DNA of 5,276 bases from a bacterium (GTDB lineage: Bacteria > Pseudomonadota > Alphaproteobacteria > Rs-D84): assembly GCA_014802705.1 (NCBI GenBank), contig JAAVBR010000027.1, positions 1 to 5,276 of the forward strand. The letters run 5' to 3'. The notes under the pieces are model-generated. The model worked only from the letters and a program-made list of their open reading frames with translations, did no database searches and was not told the origin of the DNA. The translations under genes and the position numbers were made by a program. Below, one piece after another: positions 1 to 5,076 of this stretch (position 1 is the first letter of the stretch; each line of letters begins with the position of its first letter).

Positions 1-28
1 CTGAACTCTGCACTCTGAACCCTGAAAA
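1..28. repeat. Degenerate heptanucleotide tandem repeat (CTGAACT type)
   Basis: Four consecutive 7-base units, CTGAACT, CTGCACT, CTGAACC and CTGAAAA, start at the first base of the window, so the array probably continues to the left. The units differ by one or two bases. The array is non-coding and lies just before a terminator-like hairpin. It looks like an intergenic simple repeat. No function can be assigned. Confidence 0.6.
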
Positions 29-31
29 CTA

Positions 32-64
32 AAAAAATCCCCGAATGGGGAAAGCGGATTTTTT
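32..64. terminator. Terminator-like hairpin, possibly bidirectional
   Basis: AAAAAATCC at 32-40 can pair with GGATTTTTT at 56-64. Inside it CCCC (39-42) and GGGG (47-50) form a tight hairpin with a GAAT loop. Read on the minus strand, the CCCC/GGGG hairpin is followed by seven T residues (complement of 31-37). Read on plus, a run of six T ends the outer stem. It probably ends a transcript from a gene left of the window, but the direction served cannot be told. Confidence 0.5.
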
Positions 65-66
65 GT

Positions 67-95
67 TTGTTTTTATAGAACAATCTGTATATAAT
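67..95 (+). promoter_or_regulatory. Sigma70-type promoter for the 5' structured transcript
   Basis: A perfect -10 box TATAAT lies at 90-95. It has a weak -35 element TTGTTT at 67-72 with a 17-base spacer. The predicted start falls near 102, at the foot of the first hairpin (103-123). No better promoter was seen closer to the cysteine-rich gene at 332, so this may drive both the structured RNA and that gene. Confidence 0.55.
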
Positions 96-102
96 TCGCT
101 TT

Positions 103-303
103 GTCAGTGGGTGTTCCACTGACGGGGTGTGAGAACCTCTGCCTTAGCGCCGCGCGCCGTCGTGTGTTTACACATTGTGATGCGGTGAAAAATAAAACTC
201 CTGAAACCTCATGAAGAGGGTCAGGAGGGCTGCGAATATATTGAATAAGCACACAATTCTAAGGATTGTTCTCAACCTCCTGACCACCGTTTTTGGTGGT
301 TTT
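103..303 (+). ncRNA. Candidate structured RNA or attenuator leader (~200 nt)
   Basis: The region between a promoter and a terminator-like hairpin is dense in pairing potential. GTCAGTGG (103-110) pairs with CCACTGAC (116-123). TGAGAAC (130-136) pairs with GTTCTCA (268-274) and can be extended by 126-128 with 275-277. Bases 148-153 pair with 182-187, enclosing a small hairpin at 162-175. CTCCTGA (198-204) pairs with TCAGGAG (221-227), enclosing CCTC/GAGG. ACAATTC (253-259) pairs with GGATTGT (263-269). GGTCAGGAGG (219-228) can instead pair perfectly with CCTCCTGACC (276-285), which competes with the 198-227 hairpin, the long closing helix and the base of the terminator. Mutually exclusive helices are typical of attenuators and riboswitch expression platforms. 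I do not recognise the family. The length resembles 6S RNA but I cannot see its conserved core. No convincing short ORF lies inside. Confidence 0.5.
283..303 (+). terminator. Terminator-like hairpin ending the structured RNA
   Basis: ACCACC (283-288) and GGTGGT (295-300) form a six-base-pair stem with a GTTTTT loop, followed by a short T run ending at 303. It is weak by free energy and U content, so readthrough into the gene at 332 is plausible. Its first three bases are shared with the competing helix 219-228/276-285, so the two structures may exclude each other. Confidence 0.5.
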
Positions 304-325
304 CATTTCGCACGAAATGGGGGAG
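304..325 (+). promoter_or_regulatory. Hairpin plus ribosome binding site of the cysteine-rich gene
   Basis: CATTTCG (304-310) and CGAAATG (313-319) are perfectly complementary and realistically form a six-pair hairpin with a GCAC loop. The Shine-Dalgarno sequence GGGGGAG (319-325) follows directly and sits six bases before the ATG at 332. A hairpin abutting the ribosome binding site could tune translation. It resembles the leader predicted for the second cysteine-rich gene in its ON orientation. Confidence 0.5.
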
Positions 326-331
326 TAAGAA

Positions 332-1033
332 ATGTATCTTTATGTCATCATGGGAATCTTGGGGGTCTTGGTCCCCGCCGGTTGGGCCACGGCCGCGACA
401 ACCGGTTCCTGTACGGCAACCGCCTGTACAGGCGTCAGCATGGTTATGCCCAGCACATGTCCCGGCACCTCAACAGCCAAATGCTTTCGTGATTCCAACG
501 GCACCATTATACAATTTGCAGACTGTTCATACGCAACTTGCAGCAGCGGTCTGGTCAAACAAAACGTGCCCATATCCCAAATTACCGAAAATTGTTCCAA
601 GACAACAACAACCATATCAACATGTTGTATTTCGTGTTCCACGTCCACATGCACCAGTGATACAACCTATAGCGCATACGGCAGTGCCTATGAACGCAAG
701 GCCACCCGGTCTTGTAACTGCAGCAGTGGGTGCGTTGCCACCTATACCTATCGCTGTGCCGCCGGATATTACGGATCCCCGGGGGGCAGTGCCTCTGGAT
801 GCAGCCGGTGTCCCGACGGCGGCACATCCGCGGTCGGCAGCACATCGGTCACATCCTGTTATATGCCGGCCGGTTCGACATTTTCAGACACCACGGGGAA
901 CGGTGACTATACCGACAAATGTTCTTATGTGGATGATGGCAGCACAAGGCCCCCATTACCGCCGTTGCCCGATATAACCGATCCGACGCCGCCAACACCG
1001 CCATTACCGCCGTTGCCCGATATAACTCAGTAA
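332..1033 (+). CDS. Secreted cysteine-rich protein with proline-rich repeat tail
   Basis: This encodes 233 residues and its function is unknown. Residues 1-21 look like a Sec signal peptide, with a hydrophobic run and a likely cut after ATA at 19-21. Unusually, the n-region has no Lys or Arg. The mature protein has about 19 cysteines in a Ser/Thr/Gly-rich background. Its conserved core is CAAGYYG at 142-148, then C157-x-x-C160-P, then a CYMPAG block. These are shared with the protein at 4397-4996, so the two are paralogs. Such cysteine spacing suggests disulfide-knotted, EGF-like or spicule-like extracellular modules, but this is inference. The C-terminus (207-232) holds two copies of PPLPPLPDIT 16 residues apart, absent from the paralog. 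The start is supported by GGGGGAG six bases upstream and an in-frame stop at 326. Antisense and frame-shifted readings of this region are shadows. Confidence 0.85.
   Translation: MYLYVIMGILGVLVPAGWATAATTGSCTATACTGVSMVMPSTCPGTSTAKCFRDSNGTIIQFADCSYATCSSGLVKQNVPISQITENCSKTTTTISTCCISCSTSTCTSDTTYSAYGSAYERKATRSCNCSSGCVATYTYRCAAGYYGSPGGSASGCSRCPDGGTSAVGSTSVTSCYMPAGSTFSDTTGNGDYTDKCSYVDDGSTRPPLPPLPDITDPTPPTPPLPPLPDITQ
953..1026 (+). repeat. 26-bp direct repeat pair coding the proline-rich tail
   Basis: The same 26 bases occur at 953-978 and 1001-1026 with a period of 48 bases, exactly 16 codons. Each copy encodes most of PPLPPLPDIT. Nucleotide-level identity points to recent duplication. Because the period is a multiple of three, copy number could change without breaking the frame. 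Confidence 0.8.
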
Positions 1034-1072
1034 AAAACACAGGGGGCGCATCACGCGCCCCCCCTGTGTTTT
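1034..1072. terminator. Bidirectional terminator between convergent genes
   Basis: A long GC-rich stem pairs 1034-1049 (AAAACACAGG...GCGC) with 1055-1072 (GCGCCC...TGTGTTTT), with two unpaired C residues and a five-base loop. T runs occur on both sides: four T on plus and six T read on minus. It starts directly after the stop at 1033 and ends 18 bases before the leuS stop, so it can end both convergent transcripts. Confidence 0.85.
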
Positions 1073-1089
1073 ACCGATCACCGGATTTC

Positions 1090-3498
1090 TTACTTTTTAA
1101 TCACAAAGTTGACCAGTTTATTCGGCACCACGATGGTTTTGATAATCGTGGCGTCCGCCGGCAATTTGGCCCCGGCGGCCGCGCGGGCGGCGGCGATAAT
1201 GTCTGCCTCGGCCGCGGCCACCGGCACGACAAAGTCCGCCGCGCGTTTCCCGTTCACAGACACCACAATCGTCATATCCGATTTGACCAATTTCGCCGCG
1301 TCATAGGTCGGCCAGGCGTTATGCACCAACATCTGATCATGGCCCAATTTTTCCCAAATTTCTTCGGTTAAATGGGGCGCAAACGGGTTCAGCACCCGAA
1401 TCAATGTTTCATACGCCGCCCGCGGCACTTTTTCCCCGCCCAGCGCATTGTTGATATATTCCATCATGGCCGAAATTGCGGTGTTTAAACGCATGCCGTT
1501 AATCCGTTCGGTGACATCCGCCACCAATTGATGCGTCAAACGTTCCTGGGTTTCCGTCATGGGATCGTCCGTTACATGATCCGCCATATTTTCCACGCGT
1601 TTCAAGAACCGCTGAACACCCGCCAGTGTTCCTTCGGACCAATTGACATTCTGTTCCCACGGCCCCAGGGACAAGATGGTCATCCGGCACGCGTCCGCCC
1701 CGGCACGGGCCACCACATCTGACGACGGCACCATATTCCCCAGGGACTTGGACATCTTGCGCCCGTCGGCCGCCATCAACAGGCCACTGCTGGTGCGCTT
1801 GGCATAGGGTTCCACCCCCGGCACCAGGCCCAGGTCCGACAACGCCTTGTACCAGAACCGGGAATAGAGCAAATGCCGCGTCGTATGTTCCATCCCCCCG
1901 TTATAGTGATCCACCGGCATCCACCGATCCATCTGGGCGCGATCACAGAACGCGTTATCATTCTTTGGATCCAAATAGCGCAGGAAATACCACGACGATC
2001 CCGCCCATTGGGGCATGGTGTCTGTTTCCCGACGCGCCGGCGCGCCACAGCATGGGCACGTGGTATTTACCCAATCGGTCGCCCGGGCCAGGGGGCTTTC
2101 CCCATCATCGGTCGGCTTGTAATCCGACATGTGCGGTTGCAACAGGGGCAATTGATCATCCGGGACCGGCACCCATCCGCATTTGTCGCAATGGATCAAC
2201 GGAATCGGTTCCCCCCAATACATTTGGCGCGAAAATCCCCAGTCTTTTAATTTATACTTGGTCGCCGCCCGGGCAAAGCCATGTTCGGCACCATATTGAA
2301 TCGCGGCGTCAATGGCGTCTGATTTAGCCATCCCGTCCAAGAATCCGGAATTGATATGCGGGCCGTCCCCTTCGAAGACGGCATCCGGCGCGCCCCCGGC
2401 CAACACCGGGATAATATCCAACCCGAACTTTTTCGCAAAGTCCCAATCGCGTCCATCATGGGCCGGCACCGCCATAATGGCGCCAAAGCCATAATCCGCC
2501 AACACATAATCCGCGATAAAGATCGGAATCTGGGCCCCGTTAAAGGGATTGGTCGCCATTGCGCCATCCAGGCGCACGCCGGTCTTGTCCCGGGTGACGT
2601 CGGTGCGTTCGATTTCCGATTTTGCCGCGGCGGCCGCCTGGTATTCCCGCACAGCATCGGCATTTTGAATCCGCCCGTCATCCAACCATTTTTTGACCAG
2701 GCTGTGTTCCGGCGCCATCACACAGAACGTCACGCCAAAGATTGTATCGGGCCGCGTCGTGTACACCGTCATCACATCGTCGCCCACGCGGAAATCAACA
2801 TCCGCCCCACGGGACCGCCCGATCCAGTTGATCTGTTGGGTCTTGACCCGTTCGGGATAATCGACCAAGGCCAAATCGTCGATCAAGCGATCCGCGTATT
2901 TGGTGATCGCCAGATTCCACTGTAACTTCATCTTTTTTTCAACCGGCCCGTGACAGCGTTCACAGCATCCGTCTTCCAATTCTTCGTTGGTTAAATTGGT
3001 CCGGCAATTGGGGCACCAATTCATGGGTAATTCGGATTTATACGCCAGGCCCGCCCGGAAAAATTGAATAAACATCCATTGGGTCCATTTGATAAATTCC
3101 GGGTCCGACGTGGCCAATTTGGCCGCCGGGTCAAAAGACAGACCCATAATGGAAATATCGCGTTCGAAAATTTCAATCAGTTCCGCCACCGATTCCCGCG
3201 GATGCTTGCCAATCTTGGTGGCGTATTTTTCGGCCGAAATCCCCATGGAATCATATCCGATCGGAAACAGAACGTCATAGCCCTGTTGACGGCGAAAACG
3301 CGCCAAAACATCCATCCCCGTATACGGCAACATATGCCCCACATGCAGGCCCGATCCACTGGGGAACGGGAATTCAATTAAATTATAGAATTTGGGCCGC
3401 GCCGCGTCATTGGTCGGGATAAAGGCCCCGGCCGCGTGCCAGCGGGCCTGCCACTTGGATTCACGCGCATGAATTTTCTGGATTGTATCGTCTGCCAT
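1090..3498 (-). CDS. leuS: Leucine--tRNA ligase
   Basis: This is a class Ia synthetase that charges tRNA-Leu with leucine in the cytosol. It has 802 residues; the E. coli enzyme is about 860. The HIGH-type motif is HVGH (52-55), after PSGSG. A zinc-knuckle candidate is C162/C165 with C179/C182. The CP1 editing domain shows TTRPDT (247-252) and AHDGRD with the expected editing aspartate near 348-351. A second four-cysteine knuckle is C437/C440 with C481/C484. NWIGRS (224-229) and KMSKS (581-585) are intact, and a C-terminal VNGK-containing domain ends the protein, so it looks functional. It lacks a leucine-specific insertion before KMSKS. The usual GWDAFGLPAE block reads GYDSMGISAE (81-90), which is unusual for a proteobacterial enzyme and hints at a divergent or transferred leuS. 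The ATG at 3498 has AGGA (3506-3509) seven bases upstream. Confidence 0.97.
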   Translation of the reverse strand: MADDTIQKIHARESKWQARWHAAGAFIPTNDAARPKFYNLIEFPFPSGSGLHVGHMLPYTGMDVLARFRRQQGYDVLFPIGYDSMGISAEKYATKIGKHPRESVAELIEIFERDISIMGLSFDPAAKLATSDPEFIKWTQWMFIQFFRAGLAYKSELPMNWCPNCRTNLTNEELEDGCCERCHGPVEKKMKLQWNLAITKYADRLIDDLALVDYPERVKTQQINWIGRSRGADVDFRVGDDVMTVYTTRPDTIFGVTFCVMAPEHSLVKKWLDDGRIQNADAVREYQAAAAAKSEIERTDVTRDKTGVRLDGAMATNPFNGAQIPIFIADYVLADYGFGAIMAVPAHDGRDWDFAKKFGLDIIPVLAGGAPDAVFEGDGPHINSGFLDGMAKSDAIDAAIQYGAEHGFARAATKYKLKDWGFSRQMYWGEPIPLIHCDKCGWVPVPDDQLPLLQPHMSDYKPTDDGESPLARATDWVNTTCPCCGAPARRETDTMPQWAGSSWYFLRYLDPKNDNAFCDRAQMDRWMPVDHYNGGMEHTTRHLLYSRFWYKALSDLGLVPGVEPYAKRTSSGLLMAADGRKMSKSLGNMVPSSDVVARAGADACRMTILSLGPWEQNVNWSEGTLAGVQRFLKRVENMADHVTDDPMTETQERLTHQLVADVTERINGMRLNTAISAMMEYINNALGGEKVPRAAYETLIRVLNPFAPHLTEEIWEKLGHDQMLVHNAWPTYDAAKLVKSDMTIVVSVNGKRAADFVVPVAAAEADIIAAARAAAGAKLPADATIIKTIVVPNKLVNFVIKK

Positions 3499-3531
3499 GT
3501 GTTTGTCCTGTTTTTATCGATTATGTCCTGA

Positions 3532-3560
3532 ATTTTATACGGTGACGCCCTGAAATTCAA
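3532..3560 (-). promoter_or_regulatory. Probable leuS promoter
   Basis: On the minus strand TTGAAT (3555-3560) is a -35 candidate. It is followed by TAAAAT (3532-3537) at 17 bases, or the overlapping TATAAA (3534-3539) at 15. It lies between the upstream terminator (3580-3608) and the leuS start, giving leuS its own transcript with a leader of about 25-30 nt. The CCTGAAT motif at 3527-3533 overlaps the -10 region. Confidence 0.5.
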
Positions 3561-3579
3561 GACTTTTATCCATTTCCGC

Positions 3580-3608
3580 AAAAAAATTCCCGTGGGAACC
3601 CACGGGAA
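3580..3608 (-). terminator. Strong intrinsic terminator of the 220-residue gene
   Basis: TTCCCGTGGG (3587-3596) and CCCACGGGAA (3599-3608) form a near-perfect palindrome. On the minus strand it is followed by seven T residues (complement of 3580-3586). It lies about 30 bases past the stop of the minus gene at 3637 and insulates leuS from it. Confidence 0.92.
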
Positions 3609-3636
3609 TAGGGGGGATTGGTAAAAACGGGGGAAT

Positions 3637-4299
3637 TTATTGCCGCTGGCTTTCCAGCGAGCGCCGTTCCACAATTTCCTGTAATCCCCGGCGGCACTTG
3701 GTATTGCGCACAATGCAATTGGCCAGGTCCGAGACGGTGTTTATCGCGGCTTCGTCCGTAAAGATATGATTAAACAGACATTCGTATTCCACCGCCGATC
3801 CCAACAGATTACCCGTCGCGCGGTCACGCACAATCAACGTGCCCACATTGGCGGTGCCGCGATTGGAAAACGCGGGATTTTTTACAATCTGGCCCGGGCC
3901 GGCGTGATAGCGTTGATCCACCGTCATGGTGACCGACCCCACCAATTCAAAATCCTTGAACCAGGGTTCTTTTTCCAGGACGCTTTTGGCCCGCATTTGT
4001 GTTTTCTGGGCCTGGGTTTTCATATTGTCGTCCAAAATGGTGTATCCCAAATAAGTGTCGCGATTCCATTCGCGGGAATCAAAGTTGAACATCACCACAT
4101 TGGCAAACGTGGTGCCCAGCAATTTCTTGGCCTTGTCCACGGTCAGTTCCCCCGACAGAACGGGGCCCTGAATATTCTGAATATGCCCCAATGTTTCCAG
4201 CATTTCCGCCGCCGCCGCGGGATCAAATTCCTGCAAGACAAGGGCATGCCGCATCAGCGCATCAAAATCACGTTGCGATAACGAAAGATTACGTACCAT
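3637..4299 (-). CDS. Hypothetical cytosolic protein, 220 residues
   Basis: I do not recognise this protein. It starts MVRNLSLSQRDFDALMRHAL, has no signal peptide or membrane segment, and is mixed in character: a helical, Ala/Glu-rich N-terminal third (about residues 1-60), then a more beta-like central and C-terminal part containing GSVTMTVDQRYH and GTLIVRDRATG stretches. Three cysteines lie in the last 50 residues and no catalytic motif is evident. I chose ATG at 4299 over the in-frame TTG at 4305 because the Shine-Dalgarno-like AGGGA then lies nine bases upstream rather than three. It has its own promoter and a strong terminator, so it is probably expressed alone. Only about 97 bases, without a clear terminator, separate it from the cysteine-rich gene upstream on the same strand, so readthrough is possible. 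Codon use resembles leuS. Confidence 0.85.
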   Translation of the reverse strand: MVRNLSLSQRDFDALMRHALVLQEFDPAAAAEMLETLGHIQNIQGPVLSGELTVDKAKKLLGTTFANVVMFNFDSREWNRDTYLGYTILDDNMKTQAQKTQMRAKSVLEKEPWFKDFELVGSVTMTVDQRYHAGPGQIVKNPAFSNRGTANVGTLIVRDRATGNLLGSAVEYECLFNHIFTDEAAINTVSDLANCIVRNTKCRRGLQEIVERRSLESQRQ

Positions 4300-4310
4300 A
4301 GTCAATCATC

Positions 4311-4329
4311 CCTGAATTTGTTATTCAGG
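4311..4329. promoter_or_regulatory. Operator-like dyad at the transcription start
   Basis: CCTGAAT (4311-4317) and ATTCAGG (4323-4329) form a perfect seven-base inverted repeat with a five-base spacer. It sits at the predicted start site, between the -10 box and the ATG. It may be a repressor operator or a small 5' UTR hairpin. CCTGAAT also occurs at 3527-3533 by the leuS promoter, with a near copy, CCTGAAA, at 3549-3555. Confidence 0.4.
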
Positions 4330-4332
4330 ACA

Positions 4333-4361
4333 AATTTAATACTTTATTTCTAATTTGTCAA
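4333..4361 (-). promoter_or_regulatory. Promoter of the 220-residue gene
   Basis: A perfect -35 box TTGACA (complement of 4356-4361) is followed after 17 bases by TAAATT (complement of 4333-4338) as -10. The predicted start is near 4326. A second inverted repeat, GACAAATT (4329-4336) with AATTTGTC (4352-4359), embraces most of the promoter and could be a protein-binding site, though the AT-rich context makes chance likely. Confidence 0.65.
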
Positions 4362-4396
4362 TAAAATATTTTTAAAGACAAACTGGGCGGGGGATT

Positions 4397-4996
4397 TTAC
4401 CCACAATAATAACTGTCATCGGCGTATGTAAAGGCACCGGTGGCGTCACTGCCCGTCGTACCGGATGGGATATAACACCCGGTCGCCGCCGTTGCGCCGG
4501 CCGGTGATGTTCCCGTCACGCCATCCACCGTGGGGCAACGCGTACACGTTGGGACCGTATTTGTGGTGGCCGCACCATAATACCCGGCGGCACATTGATA
4601 CGACGTACTGGTGGCGACACAACTGCCGTTGGAACAACCACGATTAACCTTTTTCTGATACCCGGTACCTCCACTGGACCAACTGCTGTCACTCATACAC
4701 GTGGATGATGTACAGCCCCCGCTGCCACTGCCCCCGCTGGTACCAGTATCACATATACATTGTGGTGCAACATCAGGATCCGGACAGGAAGCAAAAATTT
4801 GCGTTACCATGCACTGCGGCGGGCTTGTGTGGGTACATACGCACGCTGGCCCAACGGCTGATGCAGTCGAACCTGTGGAGGACATTCCTAAATCCTTCCA
4901 AGTGGGACAGTCCCCCACAAATATATCCATGATCACGCACTTGGGGTCTTCAACCGCCGCGGCCGCCGGATTCAAACCGACGTTTGGATTAGGCAT
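4397..4996 (-). CDS. Cysteine-rich exported protein, lacking its signal peptide as drawn
   Basis: The open frame is 199 residues with 17 cysteines, and its function is unknown. The core CAAGYYG (135-141), C151-x-x-C154-P and CYIPSG match the protein at 332-1033, and so does the CTSSTCMSD...YQKKVNRGC...CVAT segment. The frame ends ...DDSYYCG with no proline tail. Read from the ATG at 4996 it begins MPNPNVGLNPAAAA: no signal peptide, and the minus strand shows no Shine-Dalgarno before it (TTTTTCCTCCGCTTTT). The missing start, ribosome binding site and signal peptide are at 5003-5064 on the opposite strand. Inverting 4979-5064 would fuse residues ...SYANV in frame to GLNPAAAAVEDPKC, so the true mature protein probably begins near residue 5. 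As drawn the gene is likely silent, or makes an unexported protein. The ATG at 4996 belongs to a repeat and is probably not a genuine start. Confidence 0.8.
   Translation of the reverse strand: MPNPNVGLNPAAAAVEDPKCVIMDIFVGDCPTWKDLGMSSTGSTASAVGPACVCTHTSPPQCMVTQIFASCPDPDVAPQCICDTGTSGGSGSGGCTSSTCMSDSSWSSGGTGYQKKVNRGCSNGSCVATSTSYQCAAGYYGAATTNTVPTCTRCPTVDGVTGTSPAGATAATGCYIPSGTTGSDATGAFTYADDSYYCG
4970..4989. repeat. Left inverted-repeat arm of the putative switch
   Basis: The site reads ATTCAAACCGACGTTTGGAT. It matches the reverse complement of 5054-5073 at 16 of 20 positions, with an unbroken 8-base core GACGTTTG (4979-4986). The arm is itself a dyad, CAAAC-CGAC-GTTTG, with AT outside at the same distance on both sides. 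This is the layout expected of a recombinase crossover site. It overlaps codons of the cysteine-rich gene. Confidence 0.6.
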
Positions 4997-5064
4997 AAAA
5001 GCGGAGGAAAAATATGCGGAAAACTGGGATTTTTATATTGGGATTATTGTCGTATGCAAACGTC
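4979..5064. other. Putative 86-bp invertible segment carrying RBS and signal peptide
   Basis: The segment is bounded by GACGTTTG (4979-4986) and CAAACGTC (5057-5064). It carries a plus-strand Shine-Dalgarno, a start codon and a signal peptide, facing away from the cysteine-rich gene. Inversion would place these in the minus direction. The promoter at 5106-5134 would then read GGAGG, ATG and the signal peptide, followed in exact reading frame by the mature protein. The reading frame and the ANV junction residues are kept by the repeat core. I infer an ON/OFF switch currently OFF. A single accidental inversion is the alternative. No recombinase gene is visible here. Confidence 0.6.
5003..5007 (+). 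promoter_or_regulatory. Ribosome binding site, GGAGG, of the detached signal peptide
   Basis: GGAGG lies six bases before the ATG at 5014. It is one of the best Shine-Dalgarno sequences in the window. It points to the plus strand, where no full gene follows, which is the first clue that the segment has been turned round. Confidence 0.75.
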
Positions 5065-5076
5065 CCTTTGGATTAG
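5014..5076 (+). CDS. Detached signal peptide ORF (20 codons)
   Basis: The ORF reads MRKTGIFILGLLSYANVPLD and then stops at TAG (5074-5076). It is a classic Sec signal peptide: a basic n-region (R2, K3), a hydrophobic GIFILGLL core, and S-Y-A as a -3/-1 cleavage box. It has a strong ribosome binding site but nothing to export, and no promoter was seen for it on this strand. Residues up to NV lie inside the invertible segment, while PLD and the stop come from the flanking repeat. If inverted, it would continue into GLNPAAAA of the cysteine-rich protein. It is probably the true N-terminus of that gene and not a free peptide. Confidence 0.65.
   Translation: MRKTGIFILGLLSYANVPLD
5054..5073. repeat. 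Right inverted-repeat arm of the putative switch
   Basis: The site reads ATGCAAACGTCCCTTTGGAT on plus. Its reverse complement matches the left arm (4970-4989) at 16 of 20 bases, with the core CAAACGTC at 5057-5064. It has its own partial dyad (CAAA...TTTG, flanked by AT). The left half codes for the end of the signal peptide. Confidence 0.6.

Noticed and set aside
103..303. 6S RNA identity for the structured region
   Set aside because: Length is compatible, but I cannot align the conserved central bubble, and a 5' terminal hairpin before the closing stem does not fit. It is left as an unnamed candidate.
211..492. 93-codon plus-strand open frame beginning MKRVRRAANIL
   Set aside because: It has no Shine-Dalgarno, starts inside a hairpin loop, and mostly overlaps the cysteine-rich gene in another frame. 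Its Arg/His/Asn-rich make-up is that of a shadow frame.
1109..3381. Many long open frames antisense or frame-shifted to leuS
   Set aside because: They are shadows produced by GC-rich codons of a clearly conserved synthetase. None has a ribosome binding site or recognisable motif.
4300..4305. TTG start at 4305 for the 220-residue gene
   Set aside because: It would leave only about three bases between the Shine-Dalgarno-like AGGGA and the start. ATG at 4299 gives normal spacing.
4354..4382. Hairpin TTTGTC...GACAAA as terminator of the cysteine-rich gene
   Set aside because: It has a short stem, a long AT-rich loop and no T tract on the minus strand, and it overlaps the -35 box of the next gene. 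It is not convincing as a terminator.
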